A stretch of DNA of 64,000 nt, taken from assembly GCF_003751605.1 (NCBI RefSeq), contig NZ_RJVJ01000002.1, forward strand, positions 372,001-436,000. The letters run 5' to 3'. The notes beneath the pieces are model-generated. The model did not search any database. It was not told where the DNA came from and saw only the letters and a program-made list of their open reading frames with translations. Source of the DNA: Kitasatospora cineracea. GTDB taxonomy: Bacteria; Actinomycetota; Actinomycetes; Streptomycetales; Streptomycetaceae. This document shows positions 61,271 to 64,000 of the stretch, in pieces (the first letter of the stretch is position 1; every line of letters begins with the position of its first letter). The position numbers and the translations under genes were made by a program.

Positions 61271-61972
61271 TCAGATCATCGGGGGGCAGGGCGCGGGCAC
61301 CGCGTCCGCGGGCAGCAGGTCGAGGACGGCGGCGAGGGTGGCCGCGAGGCCGTCCGCCTCGCGGACCTCCCGGCGGCCCGCGCCGTGCCGGATCTCGTAG
61401 CGGCCGCCGCCGAGCGCGCCGACCATCGGGAGGTCGCGGCAGAGCGGCGGTTCGGCCCGGCGGCTGAACGTCACCCAGAACATCGACATGCCCGGGGAGA
61501 GCGCCCGCAGCCGCGGTTCGGCGTGGGCGGCCTCGATGAACGCGTGCAGTTCGTCGGCGTGCCGGAGCCGGATCCGGGAGGCCCGCAGCTGCGCCCAGCG
61601 GGCCGGGACGGGGTCGCCGCACTCGTACCCCTCGGCGAGGCTCCCGGCCGTCAGGAAGGGCCACCGGTCGGTGAGTTCGCGCACCGGACCCGGCCGCAGC
61701 CACTGCTCCACCGCCCCGGCCGCCGCCGCCAGGTCGTCGGTGGTGCCGCCGGCCATGTGGATCGTCCGGGCCCAGCACCGGACCCGGAAGCCGCGTTCCC
61801 CGGCGACCGCCACCACCGACACCCCCCGCTCGCCCGCCTCGGCCCGCACCGAGTCCGGGTGGCGGTCGGGCGTGTCCGGCGGCAGGGCCGTCCCGAGCGC
61901 GGCGCGCAGCGATCCGGCCCGCACCAGGTCGGGGTAGTGGCGGGCGTGGTCGGTCGCCGGTTCCTCGGTCAT
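61271..61972 (-). CDS. DUF6193 family protein
   Basis: The 233-residue protein has the DUF6193 pattern: YPDLVRAGSLRAALGTAL, then GGTTDDLAAAAGAVEQWL, ELTDRWPFL and AHAEPRLRALSPGMSMFWV. The family is annotated with a possible link to natural-product loci, but none is present here. The ATG lies seven bases after CATACT, a probable leaderless promoter. Confidence 0.8.
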   Translation of the reverse strand: MTEEPATDHARHYPDLVRAGSLRAALGTALPPDTPDRHPDSVRAEAGERGVSVVAVAGERGFRVRCWARTIHMAGGTTDDLAAAAGAVEQWLRPGPVRELTDRWPFLTAGSLAEGYECGDPVPARWAQLRASRIRLRHADELHAFIEAAHAEPRLRALSPGMSMFWVTFSRRAEPPLCRDLPMVGALGGGRYEIRHGAGRREVREADGLAATLAAVLDLLPADAVPAPCPPMI

Positions 61973-61979
61973 GCGGTCG

Positions 61980-61985
61980 AGTATG
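61980..61985 (-). promoter_or_regulatory. Leaderless -10 box of the DUF6193 gene
   Basis: On the minus strand CATACT, seven bases, ATG. No ribosome-binding sequence lies between. Confidence 0.5.
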
Positions 61986-61995
61986 CGCGAAGTGC

Positions 61996-62028
61996 GGGCC
62001 GCCCGCGGCGGGTTCGCCGGGGCGGCCC
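61996..62028 (-). terminator. Hairpin terminator of the helR gene
   Basis: A stem of 9 plus 5 base pairs with one bulge (GGGCCGCCC, CGGCG) closes on GGTT. It lies 12 bases after the helicase-like gene stop and just upstream of the DUF6193 promoter. Confidence 0.7.
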
Positions 62029-62039
62029 CGCGGGGGCGG

Positions 62040-64000
62040 TCAGCGCAGGACCGCGAGCTGCCCGGTGGCGCGGGTCATCGCCACGTAGCGGTCGACGGCG
62101 CCCTCGATGCCGTCGCCGAACGCCTCCGGGTCGACGATCACCACCAGGTCGAACTCGAGGCCCTTGACCAGTTCGGGGCTGAGCGAGCGGACCCGGCCCC
62201 CGCCGAGGAAGGACGGGTCGCCGATCACGCAGGCGGTGCCCTCGGGGTGCTCGGCCAGCCAGGCGTCCAGCAGCGCGTCGCGTTCGGCGCGGGCGCCGTG
62301 GTGGACGGGCAGGCCGCTGCGGCGGATCGAGGTGGGGACGTTGGCGTCGGGCAGGGCGGCCCGGATCACCGGCTCGGCCTCGGCCATCACCTCTTCCGGG
62401 GTGCGGTAGTTGACGGTCAGCGAGGTGAGGGTGACCCGGTCCAGGCCGGCCCGCTCCAGGCGTTCGGTCCACGACTCGGTGAAGCCGTGCCGGGCCTGGG
62501 CCCGGTCGCCGACGATGGTGAAGGAGCGGGACGGGCAGCGGGCGATCAGCATCTGCCACTCGGCGTCGGTGAGTTCCTGCGCCTCGTCGACCACGATGTG
62601 GGCGAACGGCCCGGCCAGCAGGTCGGGGTCGACGGGTTCGGCCTCGGTGTGGTCGATCAGCGCCTCGCGCAGGTCGGCGCCGCGCAGCATGGCGACCGCG
62701 CCCTCGCTGTCGTGGTCGGCGTTCAGCAGGTGGTCGACGACGCCGTCCATCATCTCGCGCTCGGCGGCCAGCCGGGCCCGGTGGGCGCGCTGGCGGCGGT
62801 CGGCGTCGGTGTCGCCGAGGCGGCGGCGGGCGGCGTCCAGCAGCGGCAGGTCGGCGAGCGTCCAGGCGGCGGGGTCGGTGCGCTGCAGGGTGCGGATCTC
62901 GTCGCGGCTCAGCCAGGGCGCGCACAGCCGCAGGTAGGCGGGGACGGTCCACAGGTCGCCGACCAGGTCGGTGGGCTCCAGGATCGGCCAGGCGCGGCGC
63001 AGCGCGCCGAGCAGTTCGGGGTCGCGGCGCAGTTCGCGGCGCAGCACCTCGGGCGAGATGCCGTCCTCCTCGTCGTCGAAGGAGTCGGCGTTCTTGTCGA
63101 GCAGGATGGTGATGAGTTCGTCGAGGATCTGCTGGCGGGCCTCGTTGTGCGGGACGCCGGGGCCGGGGGCGGCGAACGCCTCGGACCAGTCCTGGGGGTC
63201 GATCCACAGCTCGTACCACTCGGTGGAGAGCTTGCGGCCCTCGGCGGGCGGCTCCTCGTAGACGGCGACGGCCTTCTCGATCGCGCGCACCATCCCGGCG
63301 GCGGCCTTCAGCCGGGCGACCTCGGGGTCGGGTTCGGGGGCGACGGCGGCGCCCTCGGGCAGCAGGTCGCGCAGCGTGCAGGTCTGCACGCCCTCCTCGC
63401 CGAGGCTGGGCAGCACGTCGGCGACGTACGCCAGGTACGGCTGGTGCGGGCCGACGAACAGGACGCGGCCCTTGCGGTGGCCCAGGCGCGGGTCGGAGTA
63501 CAGCAGGTGGGCGGTGCGGTGCAGGGCGACCACGGTCTTGCCGGTGCCGGGGCCGCCGTCGACGACCAGGGCGCCGCGCGAGCCGGCCCGGATGATGGCG
63601 TCCTGGTCGGCCTGGATGGTGGCCAGCACGTCGCGCATCCGCTCGGAGCGGGAGCTGCCGAGGCTGGCGATGAACGCGGACTGGTCGTCCAGGGCGGCGT
63701 GGCCCTCCAGGCCGTCGGCGGTGAACACCTCGTCCCAGTAGTCGCCGACCCGGCCGCGCTGCCAGCGGTAGCGGCGGCGGCTGGCCAGGCCCATCGGGTT
63801 GGCGTGGGTGGCGGCGAAGAAGGGTTCGGCGGCGGGCGAGCGCCAGTCGACCAGCAGGCGGCGGCCGTCGGCGTCGGCGAGGCCGAGGCGGCCGATGTAG
63901 ACCGGCTCGGGGTCGTCGGCGCGGACGATCCGGCCCAGGCACAGGTCGTGGCCGAAGCGGCTCAGGGTGCGCAGCCGGGCGGAGAGCTGGTGCACCTCGT
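62040..64000 (-). CDS. helR: RNA polymerase recycling ATPase HelR (HelD-like), 5' end outside the window
   Basis: At least 653 residues of a UvrD-like superfamily 1 motor protein are present. It has the HelD/HelR region CLGRIVRADDPEPVYIGRLG, LVDWRSPAAEPFF, Walker A GGPGTGKTVVALHR, Walker B FAHIVVDEAQELTDAEW, VGDRAQARHGF and the final motif YVAMTRATGQLAVL. HelD-class proteins remove stalled RNA polymerase from DNA and use ATP; HelR also displaces rifamycins and gives low-level resistance. The true start lies upstream of 64000 on the minus strand. A GTG near 63995 is internal by comparison with the family. Confidence 0.92.
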   Translation of the reverse strand, partial: EVHQLSARLRTLSRFGHDLCLGRIVRADDPEPVYIGRLGLADADGRRLLVDWRSPAAEPFFAATHANPMGLASRRRYRWQRGRVGDYWDEVFTADGLEGHAALDDQSAFIASLGSSRSERMRDVLATIQADQDAIIRAGSRGALVVDGGPGTGKTVVALHRTAHLLYSDPRLGHRKGRVLFVGPHQPYLAYVADVLPSLGEEGVQTCTLRDLLPEGAAVAPEPDPEVARLKAAAGMVRAIEKAVAVYEEPPAEGRKLSTEWYELWIDPQDWSEAFAAPGPGVPHNEARQQILDELITILLDKNADSFDDEEDGISPEVLRRELRRDPELLGALRRAWPILEPTDLVGDLWTVPAYLRLCAPWLSRDEIRTLQRTDPAAWTLADLPLLDAARRRLGDTDADRRQRAHRARLAAEREMMDGVVDHLLNADHDSEGAVAMLRGADLREALIDHTEAEPVDPDLLAGPFAHIVVDEAQELTDAEWQMLIARCPSRSFTIVGDRAQARHGFTESWTERLERAGLDRVTLTSLTVNYRTPEEVMAEAEPVIRAALPDANVPTSIRRSGLPVHHGARAERDALLDAWLAEHPEGTACVIGDPSFLGGGRVRSLSPELVKGLEFDLVVIVDPEAFGDGIEGAVDRYVAMTRATGQLAVLR

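Overview
The window is high-GC actinobacterial chromosome of the Streptomyces/Kitasatospora type. The evidence is very high GC with codons ending in G or C, frequent GTG starts, four-base ATGA/GTGA gene overlaps, Tat and lipoprotein signals, an LAXTG-type sorting signal, and several families common in streptomycetes (PucR, SWIM zinc finger/DUF6493, DUF6193, HelR, a MatB-like polysaccharide synthase). I found no tRNA, rRNA, CRISPR array, phage or polyketide/peptide gene cluster.

Layout. 0-9.9 kb: a hypothetical gene, a flavin-binding PNPOx protein, a frameshifted MaoC hydratase, an NAPE-PLD-like metallo-hydrolase, the coupled SWIM/DUF6493 pair, a TesB thioesterase and a frameshifted KstR-like TetR regulator. 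9.9-17.3 kb: BCCT and BASS-like transporters, an unusual cold-shock-like protein, an orphan DUF2398 (Wadjet JetB-like) protein, a sterol desaturase/lysoplasmalogenase pair and a surface protein. 17.5-25.5 kb: a coupled padR-ABC operon, exonuclease III, gamma-glutamyltransferase, a repeat patch and ROK glucokinase. 25.7-32.3 kb: an esterase, a GH16-like lipoprotein and a polysaccharide operon (MatA-like, MatB-like, acyltransferase). 32.6-34.1 kb: a kinase relic and a divergent TetR/ABM-like pair. 34.1-42.5 kb: purine catabolism, with PucR, three-subunit xanthine dehydrogenase, a purine permease and XdhC. 42.5-46.7 kb: small genes, an IS5-type relic, a D-aminoacylase-like hydrolase and a DyP peroxidase. 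46.8-52 kb: cell-surface proteins. 52-59.3 kb: small metabolic genes and an EphD/M24/ferredoxin-reductase operon bounded by inverted copies of a repeat. 59.4-64 kb: a truncated PNPOx, an esterase, DUF6193 and HelR, which runs off the end of the window.

The clearest joint functions are purine uptake and oxidation under PucR, synthesis of a beta-linked amino-sugar polymer by the MatB-like operon, and an oxidative lipid or hydrophobic-substrate module at 54-59 kb. The most notable non-coding signals are a recurrent leaderless promoter (a -10 hexamer exactly 7 nt before the start codon in eight genes), two perfect matches to the KstR operator consensus, three apparent one-base losses that break otherwise normal genes, and several distinct repeat elements.
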